From positions 328,001-392,000 of the forward strand of contig NZ_CP054699.1 of the NCBI RefSeq assembly GCF_022558445.1: DNA of 64,000 nucleotides, written 5' to 3'. Made by a program: the position numbers and the translations under genes. The notes under the pieces were generated by a model. The model was not told the origin of the DNA and did no database searches. It worked only from the letters and a program-made list of their open reading frames with translations. The DNA comes from Candidatus Contubernalis alkalaceticus. GTDB taxonomy: Bacteria > Bacillota > Dethiobacteria > SKNC01. Positions 17,653 through 27,176 of this stretch are shown one piece after another (position 1 is the first letter of the stretch; each line of letters starts with the position of its first letter).

Positions 17653-17682
17653 GGATATTTCATCTTACTCAGGGGAATAATA
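17653..17682 (+). promoter_or_regulatory. Candidate forespore (sigma F/G) promoter of lonB
   Basis: GGATA (17653-17657) is followed after exactly 15 bases by GGGAATAATA (17673-17682). Bacillus sigma F and G promoters use a -35 near GYATA and a -10 near GGHRANAHT with this spacing. Four of the five -35 bases and most of the -10 agree. In Bacillus subtilis lonB is a forespore gene, which fits. The match is by eye. Confidence 0.5.
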
Positions 17683-17726
17683 AGGTTGTTCTTAACATTC
17701 TCAAAAAGTGGGAAGGAGGATAACCT

Positions 17727-19376
17727 TTGTTGCAATTTGCAGGTATTATCGGGATTATCCAAATATTTTTTGCTATTGTAATTGGCATATATTTCTGGAA
17801 TCTGCTTCGGTCTCAGCAGACCAGTAAGACAGCCGTGGTTAGAGTTTCAAGAAAAGAAATGGATAAGTTAAATCACATGAAGTCTATTTCCTTGAGTGAA
17901 CCCCTTTCAGAAAAGACCAGACCAGCATGCTTTACAGAGATTATTGGTCAGGAGGATGGGATGAAAGCTCTAAAGGCTGCTCTTTGTGGGCCAAATCCTC
18001 AGCATGTAATTATATACGGGCCCCCTGGAGTAGGGAAAACAGCTGTAGCTCGCCTGATTTTGGAGGAAGCAAAGAAAAATGCGGATTCACCCTTCGGTCC
18101 CTTTTCAAAATTTTTTGAATTGGATGCCACCATTGCTCGGTTTGATGAAAGAGGTATAGCAGATCCTCTAATCGGGTCTGTCCATGACCCTATCTATCAG
18201 GGAGCTGGGCCCATGGGAGTAGCAGGAATCCCACAGCCCAAACCGGGAGCTGTGACTAAGGCTCATGGAGGGGTTCTTTTTATCGATGAAATTGGAGAAC
18301 TTCATTCTATACAGATGAATAAGCTCTTAAAGGTTTTGGAGGACCGGAAAGTTATTCTAGAAAGTGCTTATTATAGTTCGGAAGATACTAATATTCCAGA
18401 TCACATTCATGAAATTTTTCAAAGGGGCCTGCCGGCAGATTTTCGCCTGGTGGGAGCGACTACCAAGACGCCGGATCATATACCCCCTGCACTGCGTTCC
18501 CGCTGCATGGAAATATTTTTCCGGGGCCTGCTTCCCGATGAAATTGCCGTGATTGCCAGAAATGCTGCAGAAAAAGTAGATTTTGTTTTAGGGGAAAAGG
18601 CAGTGGAAATCATCGGCAATTATGCCCAGAATGGAAGGGAAGCGGTAAACATTATCCAGATTGCCGCTGGGGTATCCATGGCAGAAGGTTTACGGGAAAT
18701 CACTCCCGAACATATTGAGTGGGTGGTCAACAGCAGTCACATTTCCCCTCGGCCGGAAAAGAAAGTATCCCTTTACCCCCAGGTAGGTTTTGTGAACGGT
18801 TTGGCGGTTTACGGCCCGAATATGGGCACCCTGATCGATATTGAAGTGTCTACTATGCCTTCCACCAAGGGCCTGGGTAAAATTAACGTTACGGGTATCG
18901 TGGAAGAAGAACATATGGGAGATTCCCAAAGGTCTATTCGCCGTAAAGGCATGGCCAAGGGTTCGGTGGAAAATGTATTGACTATTCTAAGAAAATACCT
19001 GGAGGTAGATCCCAGGAATTATGATATTCACATTAATTTCCCGGGAGGTGTTCCTATTGACGGCCCTTCAGCAGGGGTATCTATCGCTACTGCTATTTAT
19101 TCCTCAATAAAGAATGTTCCGGTGGATAACCTGGTAGCTATGACTGGAGAGGTTTCCATTCGGGGCCTGGTTAAGCCGGTGGGGGGCGTATCAACAAAGA
19201 TACAGGCAGCCAAGCTGGCTGGAGCCAATAAAGTCATTATCCCTAAGGACAACTGGCAGAATTTATATTCAAATCGGGATGATATAGAGATAATCCCTGT
19301 AGAGAATCTGGAAGAAGTACTGCTTCATGCCCTATTGGAAGATAAACAGGAAAAAATGTTTAAAACGGTTGGTTAA
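17727..19376 (+). CDS. lonB: ATP-dependent protease LonB (sporulation type)
   Basis: The 549-residue protein has an N-terminal membrane anchor (about 4-27), an AAA+ domain with Walker A GPPGVGKT (98-105) and Walker B GGVLFIDEIGEL, and a C-terminal Lon protease domain. The catalytic Ser448 lies in DGPSAGVS and Lys491 in GGVSTKIQAA. It lacks the long N-terminal substrate domain of LonA, as usual for LonB. The start is TTG behind ggagg. The clpX-lonB-lonA-engB order is seen in other spore formers. A candidate forespore promoter lies upstream and REP-like palindromes flank the gene. Confidence 0.93.
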   Translation: MLQFAGIIGIIQIFFAIVIGIYFWNLLRSQQTSKTAVVRVSRKEMDKLNHMKSISLSEPLSEKTRPACFTEIIGQEDGMKALKAALCGPNPQHVIIYGPPGVGKTAVARLILEEAKKNADSPFGPFSKFFELDATIARFDERGIADPLIGSVHDPIYQGAGPMGVAGIPQPKPGAVTKAHGGVLFIDEIGELHSIQMNKLLKVLEDRKVILESAYYSSEDTNIPDHIHEIFQRGLPADFRLVGATTKTPDHIPPALRSRCMEIFFRGLLPDEIAVIARNAAEKVDFVLGEKAVEIIGNYAQNGREAVNIIQIAAGVSMAEGLREITPEHIEWVVNSSHISPRPEKKVSLYPQVGFVNGLAVYGPNMGTLIDIEVSTMPSTKGLGKINVTGIVEEEHMGDSQRSIRRKGMAKGSVENVLTILRKYLEVDPRNYDIHINFPGGVPIDGPSAGVSIATAIYSSIKNVPVDNLVAMTGEVSIRGLVKPVGGVSTKIQAAKLAGANKVIIPKDNWQNLYSNRDDIEIIPVENLEEVLLHALLEDKQEKMFKTVG

Positions 19377-19389
19377 AAAAAGAATAGAC

Positions 19390-19556
19390 AGGGGGTCAGG
19401 CTTGACCCTCCACCTTCAAACAAAATACTATGGAAATTTGGGCTGTCCAAAAGGCTGTTAAAGTAAACGGCTAGGGCGGTCTTTTTGTTTTGAAAAAAAC
19501 AAGAACAAGGGGTCAGACTTGAAATATAGGTGAATATTTCAAGTCTGACCCCTTTA
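19390..19556. repeat. REP-like palindromic elements (REPIN-like pair)
   Basis: Between lonB and lonA lie two related palindromes. The first, at 19392-19409, carries GGGGTCAGGCTTGA and folds as GGGTCA/TGACCC. The second is a perfect 21-base-pair inverted repeat (19507-19527 with 19534-19554) around a six-base loop; its arms start AAGGGGTCAGACTTGA. The first unit and the right arm of the second are inverted copies that differ at one base in 14. This two-unit inverted layout resembles a REPIN. Nothing in 19377-19667 looks coding. Confidence 0.6.
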
Positions 19557-19667
19557 ACGCCCACGGCTTCAACGACCCCTTCTAGATTTGTACATAAAAA
19601 GGAAAGTTAAAAAAAAAGGAAAAAGAAGAGGTAACGAGAATAATAAAATAAATGGGCCTTATCAGTA

Positions 19668-19698
19668 TTTACACAAATGATAGATTATCTGATATAAT
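19668..19698 (+). promoter_or_regulatory. Probable promoter of lonA
   Basis: TTTACA (19668) and a perfect TATAAT (19693) lie 31 bases before the start. The spacer is 19 bases, longer than ideal. Confidence 0.45.
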
Positions 19699-19728
19699 AT
19701 AAGTATACTATGGGAGGTGGAGGATAAA

Positions 19729-22089
19729 GTGGACGAAGTAAATAAAGTATTACCATTGCTGCCCTTACGAGGAATTTTGGTTTTTCCAAACATGGTTATC
19801 CACCTGGATGTAGGTAGAGAACGTTCTATTAATGCTTTGGAACAGGCCATGGTAGAGGATAATAAAATACTGCTGGTTGCACAAAAGGATGCCAAAGTAG
19901 AAGAACCGGCTCCCGATGATATGTATGTTCTGGGAACGATTGCATTGGTTAAACAACTAATTAAGCTTCCCGGAGGGACCATCAGGGTTCTGGTGGAAGG
20001 CTTATATCGAGCCAGCATTAAGAGATTTGTGGCTATGGAGCCATATTTTCAGGTGGAAGTCGATGAACTGGAGGATAATGAAGAAAAAAGCACGGAGATA
20101 GAAGCCTTGATGAGGAGTGTGCTGTATCAGTTTGAACAGTATGTAAAGGTAGGGAAAAAGGTGCCGCCGGAAACCCTGGTTAATGTTTCATCTATTGAGG
20201 ACCCGGGTAAACTGGCGGATATTGTGTCTTCCCATTTAACGTTGAAGATTCAACAAAAACAGGAAATCTTAGAGGCCATAAGCCCTAAGAATCGTCTTGA
20301 AAAACTGGGGGAAATCCTGGGCAAAGAGATGGAAATTCTGGACCTGGAGAAAAAAATAAATCTAAGAGTTCGAAAACAGATGGAAAGGACTCAGAAGGAG
20401 TATTATCTTCGGGAGCAGATGAAAGCGATTCAAAAGGAATTGGGAGAAAAGGATGAAAAAATGGCCGAAGTCGATGAATATCGGGAAAAGATTGAGGCTA
20501 TTGAACTTCCCGAAGAGGTGGAAGAGAAAGCGCTTAAAGAATTGGATCGTCTGGAAAAAATGCCTCCGGCGGCTGCGGAAAGTGTAGTCATAAGGAATTA
20601 TTTGGACTGGCTGTTGGCGCTGCCCTGGGAAGAACAAACGGAAGACCGCCTAAATATTCAAATGGCAGAAACAATACTGGATGAAGACCACTACGGATTG
20701 GAAAAGGTTAAGGAGAGAATTATTGAATTTCTGGCAGTGCGTCAGCTGGCAGAAAAACTTAAAGGCCCTATTTTATGTTTGGTGGGGCCTCCCGGGGTGG
20801 GTAAAACTTCTCTGGCCCGTTCTGTGGCCAGGGCTCTGGAAAGAAAATTCGTACGGATTTCACTGGGGGGAGTCCGGGACGAAGCGGAAATCAGGGGACA
20901 CCGCAGGACCTATGTAGGAGCTATGCCCGGCAGGATTATTCAGGCCATGAAGGATGCAAAGTCCAAAAACCCAGTATTTTTGCTGGACGAAATAGATAAG
21001 ATGTCTACAGACTTTAGGGGTGATCCATCGGCTGCTATGCTGGAGGTGCTGGATCCCGAGCAGAACAATAAATTCAGCGACCACTATATTGAGGTACCTT
21101 TTGACTTGTCCAATGTTTTATTTATTACCACGGCCAATTCTTATTACAATATTCCCAGGCCTCTGCTGGACAGGATGGAGACCATCTATATCCCCGGATA
21201 TACCGAGGAGGAAAAGCTGAAAATTGCTGAGCAGTATTTGGTCCCTAAACAGTTGGAGGAAAACGGGTTAAAGAAGGAAAACCTCGTCTTTTCGGAAAAT
21301 GCGCTGCGGAAAGTGATTCAAGAGTATACTCGAGAAGCCGGGGTTCGGAATTTGGAAAGACAAATTGCCAGTATCTGCCGGAAGACGGCCAGGGAAGTTG
21401 TGCAGGATTCCAGTAAAAAAATTACGGTCAATGTACAGGCGGTTTATAAGTTCCTGGGAGTGCCTATCTATCGCTACGGTGCTGCTGAGAGGGCGGATGA
21501 AGTAGGGGTAGCCACAGGAGTTGCCTGGACCGAGGCCGGTGGAGATGTGTTGAGTATAGAAGTTACCTTGATGAAGGGTAAAGGTAAACTTATCTTGACC
21601 GGTAAACTGGGAGATGTGATGCAGGAATCGGCCCAGGCGGGTTTAAGCTATATACGTTCCCGGGCCAAGGCTCTGAATATTCAAGAGGATTTTTATGAAA
21701 ATACGGATATTCATATTCATATTCCTGAGGGAGCTATACCCAAAGATGGTCCTTCAGCAGGTATTACCATGGCGACAGCCTTAATTTCAGCCTTGAGCAA
21801 TATTCCTATACGGAAGGATGTGGCCATGACCGGGGAGATTACCTTGAGGGGTAGAGTTCTGCCGGTGGGCGGTGTAAAAGAAAAAGTACTGGCTGCACAC
21901 CGGGTAGGCATAAAAAATATAATTCTTTCAAAGGATAACAAGAAGGATGTTTCGGAGATTCCAGCCAACGTGAAGCGTAAGCATAACTTTATCCTGGTGG
22001 ATAATATGGATGAAGTGTTAAACCATGCATTGGTGAAAAAAGAAGGAGAAAATACAGGTTATGCAGGTAAAATCAGTAGAGTTTTGTAA
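19729..22089 (+). CDS. lon: ATP-dependent protease LonA
   Basis: This full-length Lon of about 786 residues has the N-terminal substrate domain (LPLLPLRGILVFPNM), a coiled region, AAA+ Walker A GPPGVGKTS and Walker B VFLLDEIDKM, and the protease domain with catalytic Ser (GPSAGITMA, about residue 676) and Lys (GGVKEKVLAA, about 719). I prefer GTG 19729 to the in-frame GTG at 19717, because the latter lies inside the ggaggtggagg ribosome-binding site. Its 3' end overlaps engB by 29 bases. Confidence 0.96.
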   Translation: MDEVNKVLPLLPLRGILVFPNMVIHLDVGRERSINALEQAMVEDNKILLVAQKDAKVEEPAPDDMYVLGTIALVKQLIKLPGGTIRVLVEGLYRASIKRFVAMEPYFQVEVDELEDNEEKSTEIEALMRSVLYQFEQYVKVGKKVPPETLVNVSSIEDPGKLADIVSSHLTLKIQQKQEILEAISPKNRLEKLGEILGKEMEILDLEKKINLRVRKQMERTQKEYYLREQMKAIQKELGEKDEKMAEVDEYREKIEAIELPEEVEEKALKELDRLEKMPPAAAESVVIRNYLDWLLALPWEEQTEDRLNIQMAETILDEDHYGLEKVKERIIEFLAVRQLAEKLKGPILCLVGPPGVGKTSLARSVARALERKFVRISLGGVRDEAEIRGHRRTYVGAMPGRIIQAMKDAKSKNPVFLLDEIDKMSTDFRGDPSAAMLEVLDPEQNNKFSDHYIEVPFDLSNVLFITTANSYYNIPRPLLDRMETIYIPGYTEEEKLKIAEQYLVPKQLEENGLKKENLVFSENALRKVIQEYTREAGVRNLERQIASICRKTAREVVQDSSKKITVNVQAVYKFLGVPIYRYGAAERADEVGVATGVAWTEAGGDVLSIEVTLMKGKGKLILTGKLGDVMQESAQAGLSYIRSRAKALNIQEDFYENTDIHIHIPEGAIPKDGPSAGITMATALISALSNIPIRKDVAMTGEITLRGRVLPVGGVKEKVLAAHRVGIKNIILSKDNKKDVSEIPANVKRKHNFILVDNMDEVLNHALVKKEGENTGYAGKISRVL

Positions 22090-22660
22090 TAAAGCTGTAA
22101 ACCCGGAGCAGTTCCCCTCAGGGGAACTGCCCGAGGTTGCTTTTTGCGGTCGATCCAATGTTGGGAAATCCTCTCTGGTTAACAGCCTTTTGGGCCGGAA
22201 GAGACTGGCTCCCACCAGTTCTCAACCGGGAAAGACTAGAACCATTGATTTTTATGTAATTAATGGGCGATTTTTATTGGTGGATCTGCCCGGGTATGGT
22301 TTTGCCAGGGTTTCCAAACAAATGAAAGAGAGATGGCGGGAGCTGATTGAAGGCTACCTGGAGAAAAGGGAGCAATTAAAAGTGGTAGTCATGCTGATGG
22401 ACATACGGCATGACCCTACGGAAGATGATCTGCTTATGTACCAGTGGCTGAAGTTTAATGAAATCCCTACAATTGTAGCTGCCACTAAAAGTGATAAGCT
22501 TTCCCGGGGAAGAGCCTTAAACAATTTAAAAAAGGCTAAGAAAAAACTAGGTTTAAGGGGAGAAAATGGAGATATTATGATTTCTTTTTCTGCTAAGACC
22601 GGGGATGGCCGGATAGCTCTTTGGAAAACAATAAATGAACTTCTAGAAAACCGCTCGTAA
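22061..22660 (+). CDS. engB: Ribosome-biogenesis GTPase EngB/YsxC
   Basis: The 199-residue GTPase needed for large-subunit assembly has G1 GRSNVGKSS, G2 region SSQPGKTRTI, G3 DLPGYG, G4 TKSD and G5 SAKTG. The start overlaps the lon 3' end by 29 bases in another frame, and MQVKSVEFCNKAV aligns with known family starts. The stop codon lies inside the stem of the terminator that follows. Confidence 0.95.
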   Translation: MQVKSVEFCNKAVNPEQFPSGELPEVAFCGRSNVGKSSLVNSLLGRKRLAPTSSQPGKTRTIDFYVINGRFLLVDLPGYGFARVSKQMKERWRELIEGYLEKREQLKVVVMLMDIRHDPTEDDLLMYQWLKFNEIPTIVAATKSDKLSRGRALNNLKKAKKKLGLRGENGDIMISFSAKTGDGRIALWKTINELLENRS

Positions 22661-22670
22661 GCGGTTTTTT
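22647..22670 (+). terminator. Terminator overlapping the engB stop
   Basis: AAAACCGCT and AGCGGTTTT pair around CGTA, followed by more T residues. The engB TAA lies within the hairpin. Confidence 0.9.
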
Positions 22671-22773
22671 GTTTTTTTCTTTCTAAAACTACTACGAAAG
22701 TCTGCTTAAATATAACTAGACCGCTATGCCATGGGGTATGATAATTAAATACCCTTTTGATAGAGCTTTAAGC

Positions 22774-22801
22774 TTGACAGAGGATTTTTACAGGGTATAA
22801 T
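22774..22801 (+). promoter_or_regulatory. Promoter of the valS T-box leader
   Basis: A perfect TTGACA and a perfect TATAAT are separated by 16 bases. Transcription would begin near 22808, at the start of the leader RNA. Confidence 0.85.
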
Positions 22802-22825
22802 ATGATATATAATTTTATATATGAA

Positions 22826-23059
22826 ATGCCCTGACGGGGAGAGTAGGGCGGCAGAGGTTTCAACAGAGAGGGATTGTTGCTGAAAATTTCCCGGAATCCG
22901 CCGGTCTGAAGGTCACCCTTGAGCAGCTTAGCTGAAAACAAAGAATTAAGTTAAGTCGGTTATGCCGTTATATCTAAGTAAGTGTCCGGTTTTTTCGGAA
23001 AATGAGGTGGTACCACGGAGAAGAACTTTTTTCGTCCTTAAGGATGAGAGAAGTTTTTT
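22826..23059 (+). promoter_or_regulatory. T-box riboswitch controlling valS
   Basis: The leader has the conserved T-box core GGTGGTACCACGG (around 23006-23018), which pairs with the uncharged tRNA acceptor end. A terminator follows: a 14-base-pair stem with three G-U pairs (23024-23037 with 23042-23055) plus a T run. Stem I lies in about 22828-22920 with a purine-rich AG bulge. A GTC at 22912-22914 (or 22904-22906) is a plausible valine specifier. Uncharged tRNA-Val would stabilise the antiterminator and allow valS transcription. Confidence 0.92.
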
Positions 23060-23104
23060 ATCGTTATAATTGTTTTCATAATTAAAGGAGGTAGATAGGA
23101 GAAA

Positions 23105-25762
23105 ATGGAAACCAGCATATCCAAAGTTTATGAACCACAAAAAGTAGAAGATTCCCGTTATGATTTCTGGATAAAGGGAGATTACTTCCGGGCTGAAGGG
23201 GATCCTTCCAAGGAGACCTTTACCATTGTTATACCCCCGCCCAATGTGACCGGCACCCTGCACATGGGTCATGCACTGGACAATACTCTGCAGGATATTT
23301 TAATTCGCTGGAAGCGAATGCAGGGCTTTGATACTCTCTGGGTCCCGGGGTCGGACCATGCAGGAATTGCTACACAGATAAAGGTGGAGGAACACCTGTT
23401 GGAGGAGGGGCTCAGCCGGTATGATCTGGGCCGGGAGAAATTTCTGGATAGAGTATGGGAATGGAAAGAGGAATACCATAAAAGGATTACTAATCAGTTG
23501 AAGAAACTGGGTGTATCCTGTGACTGGTCTCGGGAGAGGTTTACCATGGATGAGGGTTGCACCCGGGCAGTTCGGGAGGTTTTTGTCAGCCTTTATGAAA
23601 AAGATTTAATCTATCGGGGTAACTATATCATTAACTGGTGCCCCCGCTGTCACACGGCCCTTTCGGATATTGAAGTGGAACATGAAGATGAAAATGGGAC
23701 GCTGACCTATATGAAATACCCCTATTCCCAGGGGGAAGGATATGTGATGGTGGCTACTACCCGGCCGGAAACCATGCTGGGGGATACAGCGGTAGCAGTA
23801 CATCCTGGAGATGAAAGGTACCGGGGCTTGATTGGTAAAAATGTTATACTACCGCTGGTTAATCGGGAGATTCCAGTAGTGGCTGATGAATTTGTAGACC
23901 CTGAATTTGGAAGTGGGGCGGTGAAGGTGACTCCGGCCCATGATCCCAATGACTTTATGATCGGCCTCAGGCATAATCTAGAACAGATGGTAGTCATCGG
24001 GGATGATGGGAAGATGACGGATAAAGCTGGAAAATATCAGGGGATGGATCGTTATCACTGTCGTGAGGAAGTGGTCAAGGACTTGGAATCTTTGGGTTTA
24101 ATTGTAAAAGTTGATCATCATGAACACGCCGTAGGTCATTGTCAGCGCTGCACTACAGTGATTGAACCTTTGCTGTCTAAGCAGTGGTTTGTAAAAATGA
24201 AACCCCTGGCGGAGCCTGCTATTACAGCAGTCAAAGAAGGCCGCACCCAGTTTGTGCCTTCGAGATTTACCAAGACCTACCTTAATTGGGTGGAAAACAT
24301 CAGGGACTGGTGTATTTCCAGGCAGATTTGGTGGGGGCACCGGGTCCCTGCCTGGTATTGTCCCTGTGGTGAAACCATCGTATCCCGCACTGACCTGGAT
24401 ACCTGTCCCCAATGCGGAGGCAGGGAATTAAAGCAGGATCCCGATGTGTTGGATACCTGGTTTAGCTCCGCCTTATGGCCTTTTTCAACCCTGGGTTGGC
24501 CTGATGAGACTTTAGATTTAACGCATTTTTTCCCCACCAATGTGCTGGTTACCGGATATGATATTATTTATTTCTGGGTAGCTCGTATGATTTTCATGTC
24601 TTTACAGTTTATGAATCAGGTGCCTTTTAAAGAGGTATATATTCATGGACTGGTCAGGGATGGTCAGGGACGGAAGATGAGCAAGTCCCTGGGCAATGGG
24701 GTAGACCCTCTGGAAGTAATACAGGATTACGGTGCTGATACCCTTCGCTTCACTCTCATCACCGGCCAGGCACCGGGGAACGATCAGCGTTGGCGCCAGG
24801 AAAATGTGGAGGCCAGCCGAAATTTCGCCAATAAAATCTGGAACGCCTCCCGATTTGTGCTTATGAACCTGGGGGAAGGTTTTCAGGCAGAAGATATTTA
24901 CCTAGATGGAAATTTAAGCCTGGCAGACCGCTGGATACTACATCGTTATAACCAGACGGTGAGGGAGATTACCCGGCTGATGGAAAAGTATGCGTTGGGG
25001 GACGCGGCCCGGGAACTATATGACTTTATCTGGCGGGACTTTTGCGACTGGTATATAGAGATGAGCAAGATTGATCTATATGGTGAGGAGGCGGAGAATC
25101 AAAAAAAGTCCAAATCCATGCTCTGTTTTGTGCTGGAGGGAACACTACGGCTCCTTCATCCTTTTATGCCTTTTCTTTCTGAAGAAATTTGGCAGCATAT
25201 GCCCCACCAGGGAGAAGCCCTTATTATCGCTTCTTGGCCACAAGAAGACCCGGACTTAAATTTTACCGAAGAGGGTCAGGATATGTCCTTTTTAATGGAA
25301 GTAATCAAGTCCATTCGAAATTTAAGGAGTGAAATGAACATTCATCCAAGAAAAGGGTGTAATGTTGTGTTGAAGCCAACAGAGGCTGCAGCTACTAGAG
25401 TTCTTCTGCAGGGGAAAACATATATTCATCACCTGGCATCTACAGAGCAGCTGATTATTGAACCGGATTTGGAGGAAAAACCTGGGCAGGCACTGACTTC
25501 TGTAATTAACGGAGTTGAGATTTATCTGCCCCTGGCAGGCCTGGTGGACCTGGACAAGGAAATCTCCAGGTTGGGCAAAGAAGTTTCTCGGCTGGAAAAG
25601 GAAGTCTCCCGGGCCGCTGGGAAATTGAACAATCAAGCTTTTATCAGTAAGGCCCGTGCGGAAGTGGTAGAAAAAGAAAAAAACAAACTGGAGGATTACC
25701 GGGAAAAGCTGGTGACGGTGCAGGCACGTCTGGAGGAAATGCAGAAGGCAAAAATTATGTAA
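23105..25762 (+). CDS. valS: Valyl-tRNA synthetase
   Basis: The 885-residue class I synthetase has the HIGH motif in [15 protein letters not shown], an editing domain ([17 protein letters not shown]), the KMSKS motif in [14 protein letters not shown], a tRNA-binding helical domain, and a C-terminal coiled coil rich in Glu and Lys ([19 protein letters not shown]). A zinc-ribbon-like insert ([16 protein letters not shown]) is present. ATG 23105 follows aaaggagg. Expression is governed by the T-box just upstream. Confidence 0.97.
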   Translation: METSISKVYEPQKVEDSRYDFWIKGDYFRAEGDPSKETFTIVIPPPNVTGTLHMGHALDNTLQDILIRWKRMQGFDTLWVPGSDHAGIATQIKVEEHLLEEGLSRYDLGREKFLDRVWEWKEEYHKRITNQLKKLGVSCDWSRERFTMDEGCTRAVREVFVSLYEKDLIYRGNYIINWCPRCHTALSDIEVEHEDENGTLTYMKYPYSQGEGYVMVATTRPETMLGDTAVAVHPGDERYRGLIGKNVILPLVNREIPVVADEFVDPEFGSGAVKVTPAHDPNDFMIGLRHNLEQMVVIGDDGKMTDKAGKYQGMDRYHCREEVVKDLESLGLIVKVDHHEHAVGHCQRCTTVIEPLLSKQWFVKMKPLAEPAITAVKEGRTQFVPSRFTKTYLNWVENIRDWCISRQIWWGHRVPAWYCPCGETIVSRTDLDTCPQCGGRELKQDPDVLDTWFSSALWPFSTLGWPDETLDLTHFFPTNVLVTGYDIIYFWVARMIFMSLQFMNQVPFKEVYIHGLVRDGQGRKMSKSLGNGVDPLEVIQDYGADTLRFTLITGQAPGNDQRWRQENVEASRNFANKIWNASRFVLMNLGEGFQAEDIYLDGNLSLADRWILHRYNQTVREITRLMEKYALGDAARELYDFIWRDFCDWYIEMSKIDLYGEEAENQKKSKSMLCFVLEGTLRLLHPFMPFLSEEIWQHMPHQGEALIIASWPQEDPDLNFTEEGQDMSFLMEVIKSIRNLRSEMNIHPRKGCNVVLKPTEAAATRVLLQGKTYIHHLASTEQLIIEPDLEEKPGQALTSVINGVEIYLPLAGLVDLDKEISRLGKEVSRLEKEVSRAAGKLNNQAFISKARAEVVEKEKNKLEDYREKLVTVQARLEEMQKAKIM

Positions 25763-25775
25763 AAAGTAAAGGAAA

Positions 25776-25800
25776 CAGGGAAGCGCGAGAAACGTCCCTG
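25776..25800. repeat. Short palindrome after valS
   Basis: CAGGGA and TCCCTG flank a 13-base GC-rich loop. No T run follows, so it is a poor terminator. It may be another short intergenic REP-like sequence. Confidence 0.3.
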
Positions 25801-25828
25801 CTACCTTTAGTTCCCGGGAGTGGCAAAT

Positions 25829-27085
25829 GTGAAATTATCAGAAGTGGAAAGTTTTCTGGAAAACTTTGTATTTCAAGAAGTCTGCCAGGGCAAAGAAATG
25901 CTGGCATTACCGTCAGTTACACGCATAGAAAAGAATATTATTGAGGGAAATGAGGTTTTCTATTATATTAATGAATATTGGACTTCTAAGCAGAGGCAGG
26001 CTTCTTCCCTTCAAGAGATATCCTACCGTGCCTGTTTTAAGCCTCAACTGCCCCGTTTTTTCATTGAAATGTTTACAGAAAAGAATGACCTGGTTTATGA
26101 CCCATTTATGGGCCGGGGAACCACGGTTATAGAGGCAGTCTTGATGGGAAGAAATGCCCTGGGAAACGATATCAATCCCTTGAGCAAAATATTGACAGAA
26201 CCCCGAATTAACCTTCCCCGGGGGGAGGAAGTTCTGGAGAGGCTGTTAGAAATAGAGTTTTATCCCGGCTTGAGAGCGGAGATAGACCTGTCCATGTTTT
26301 ATCATACAGATACCGAGGCAGAGTTAGTTTCTCTGCGGCAGTATTTGGAGGAAAGAAAGAGACAGGAGAGGGAGGACAAGGTAGACCGGTGGATTAGGAT
26401 GGTGGCTACCAACCGTCTTACGGGGCATTCACCGGGGTTTTTCTCCATATATACCCTGCCTCCTAACCAGGCTGCCAGCCGGGAAAGGCAGAAAAAAATC
26501 AATACAAAGAGGAATCAGTTTCCACAGTATAAGGATGTAAAAAAAATTATTCTAAAAAAATCCAGGTCTTTGTTGAAAGATATTACCCCTGATATTTGTA
26601 AGTCAGTAAATAAAAGGGGAGAAGGGGCTCTGCTTTTTTCGGAGGAGGCCGGATTTACCCGGTCTATCCAGGAGGGAAGTGTGCAGCTTACGGTAACCTC
26701 TCCACCTTTTCTAGATATTGTGCAGTATTCTGAAGATAACTGGCTTAGGTGTTGGTTTAATGCTCTAAAAATTGAATTAATTGAAAAAAAAATTACCATG
26801 GCCAAAACTGTGGATCGATGGTCTGAAGTTATGCAGAAGGTTTTTTATGAATTGTACCGAATTACCCGCCGGGGAGGTTGGGTAGCCTTTGAGGTGGGAG
26901 AGATAAGGAAGGGTAAAGTGAAATTGGAGGAGTATGTTGTTCCTATAGGGATAAAGGCGGGTTTTACCTGTGCCGGGGTGTTGGTGAATGAACAGGACTT
27001 TACTAAAACCGCCAACATATGGGGGATTAATAATAATTCTAAGGGCACCAATACCAATCGAGTAGTGTTGTTTCATAAAGAATAG
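25829..27085 (+). CDS. Site-specific DNA methyltransferase (N4/N6 amino type), orphan
   Basis: The 418-residue product carries the AdoMet-binding motif DPFMGRGTT (about residues 91-99), a following GNDINPLS acidic motif, and the catalytic motif TSPPF (about 290-294). The TSPPF/TSPPY form is typical of amino-methyltransferases acting on cytosine N4 or adenine N6. The AdoMet motif precedes the catalytic motif, with about 190 residues between that could hold the target-recognition region. No restriction enzyme gene is adjacent. GTG 25829 is preferred over GTG 25820 because gggag lies at 25815-25819. The recognition site is unknown. Confidence 0.8.
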   Translation: MKLSEVESFLENFVFQEVCQGKEMLALPSVTRIEKNIIEGNEVFYYINEYWTSKQRQASSLQEISYRACFKPQLPRFFIEMFTEKNDLVYDPFMGRGTTVIEAVLMGRNALGNDINPLSKILTEPRINLPRGEEVLERLLEIEFYPGLRAEIDLSMFYHTDTEAELVSLRQYLEERKRQEREDKVDRWIRMVATNRLTGHSPGFFSIYTLPPNQAASRERQKKINTKRNQFPQYKDVKKIILKKSRSLLKDITPDICKSVNKRGEGALLFSEEAGFTRSIQEGSVQLTVTSPPFLDIVQYSEDNWLRCWFNALKIELIEKKITMAKTVDRWSEVMQKVFYELYRITRRGGWVAFEVGEIRKGKVKLEEYVVPIGIKAGFTCAGVLVNEQDFTKTANIWGINNNSKGTNTNRVVLFHKE

Positions 27086-27100
27086 ATATTCATAATAACT

Positions 27101-27141
27101 AAGCTCTTGTTATGTCAAAATACCGGCGGACACAAGAGCTT
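27101..27141. terminator. Terminator between convergent genes
   Basis: AAGCTCTTGT and ACAAGAGCTT form a perfect 10-base-pair stem around a 21-base loop. It lies between the convergent methyltransferase and membrane-protein genes and can serve both. Confidence 0.65.
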
Positions 27142-27176
27142 TATTTATGGATACTTAACGTCATATATAAAAAAGT

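Noticed and set aside
19373-19564. Minus-strand frame between lonB and lonA
   Set aside because: It is produced by the REP-like palindromes and has no ribosome-binding site.
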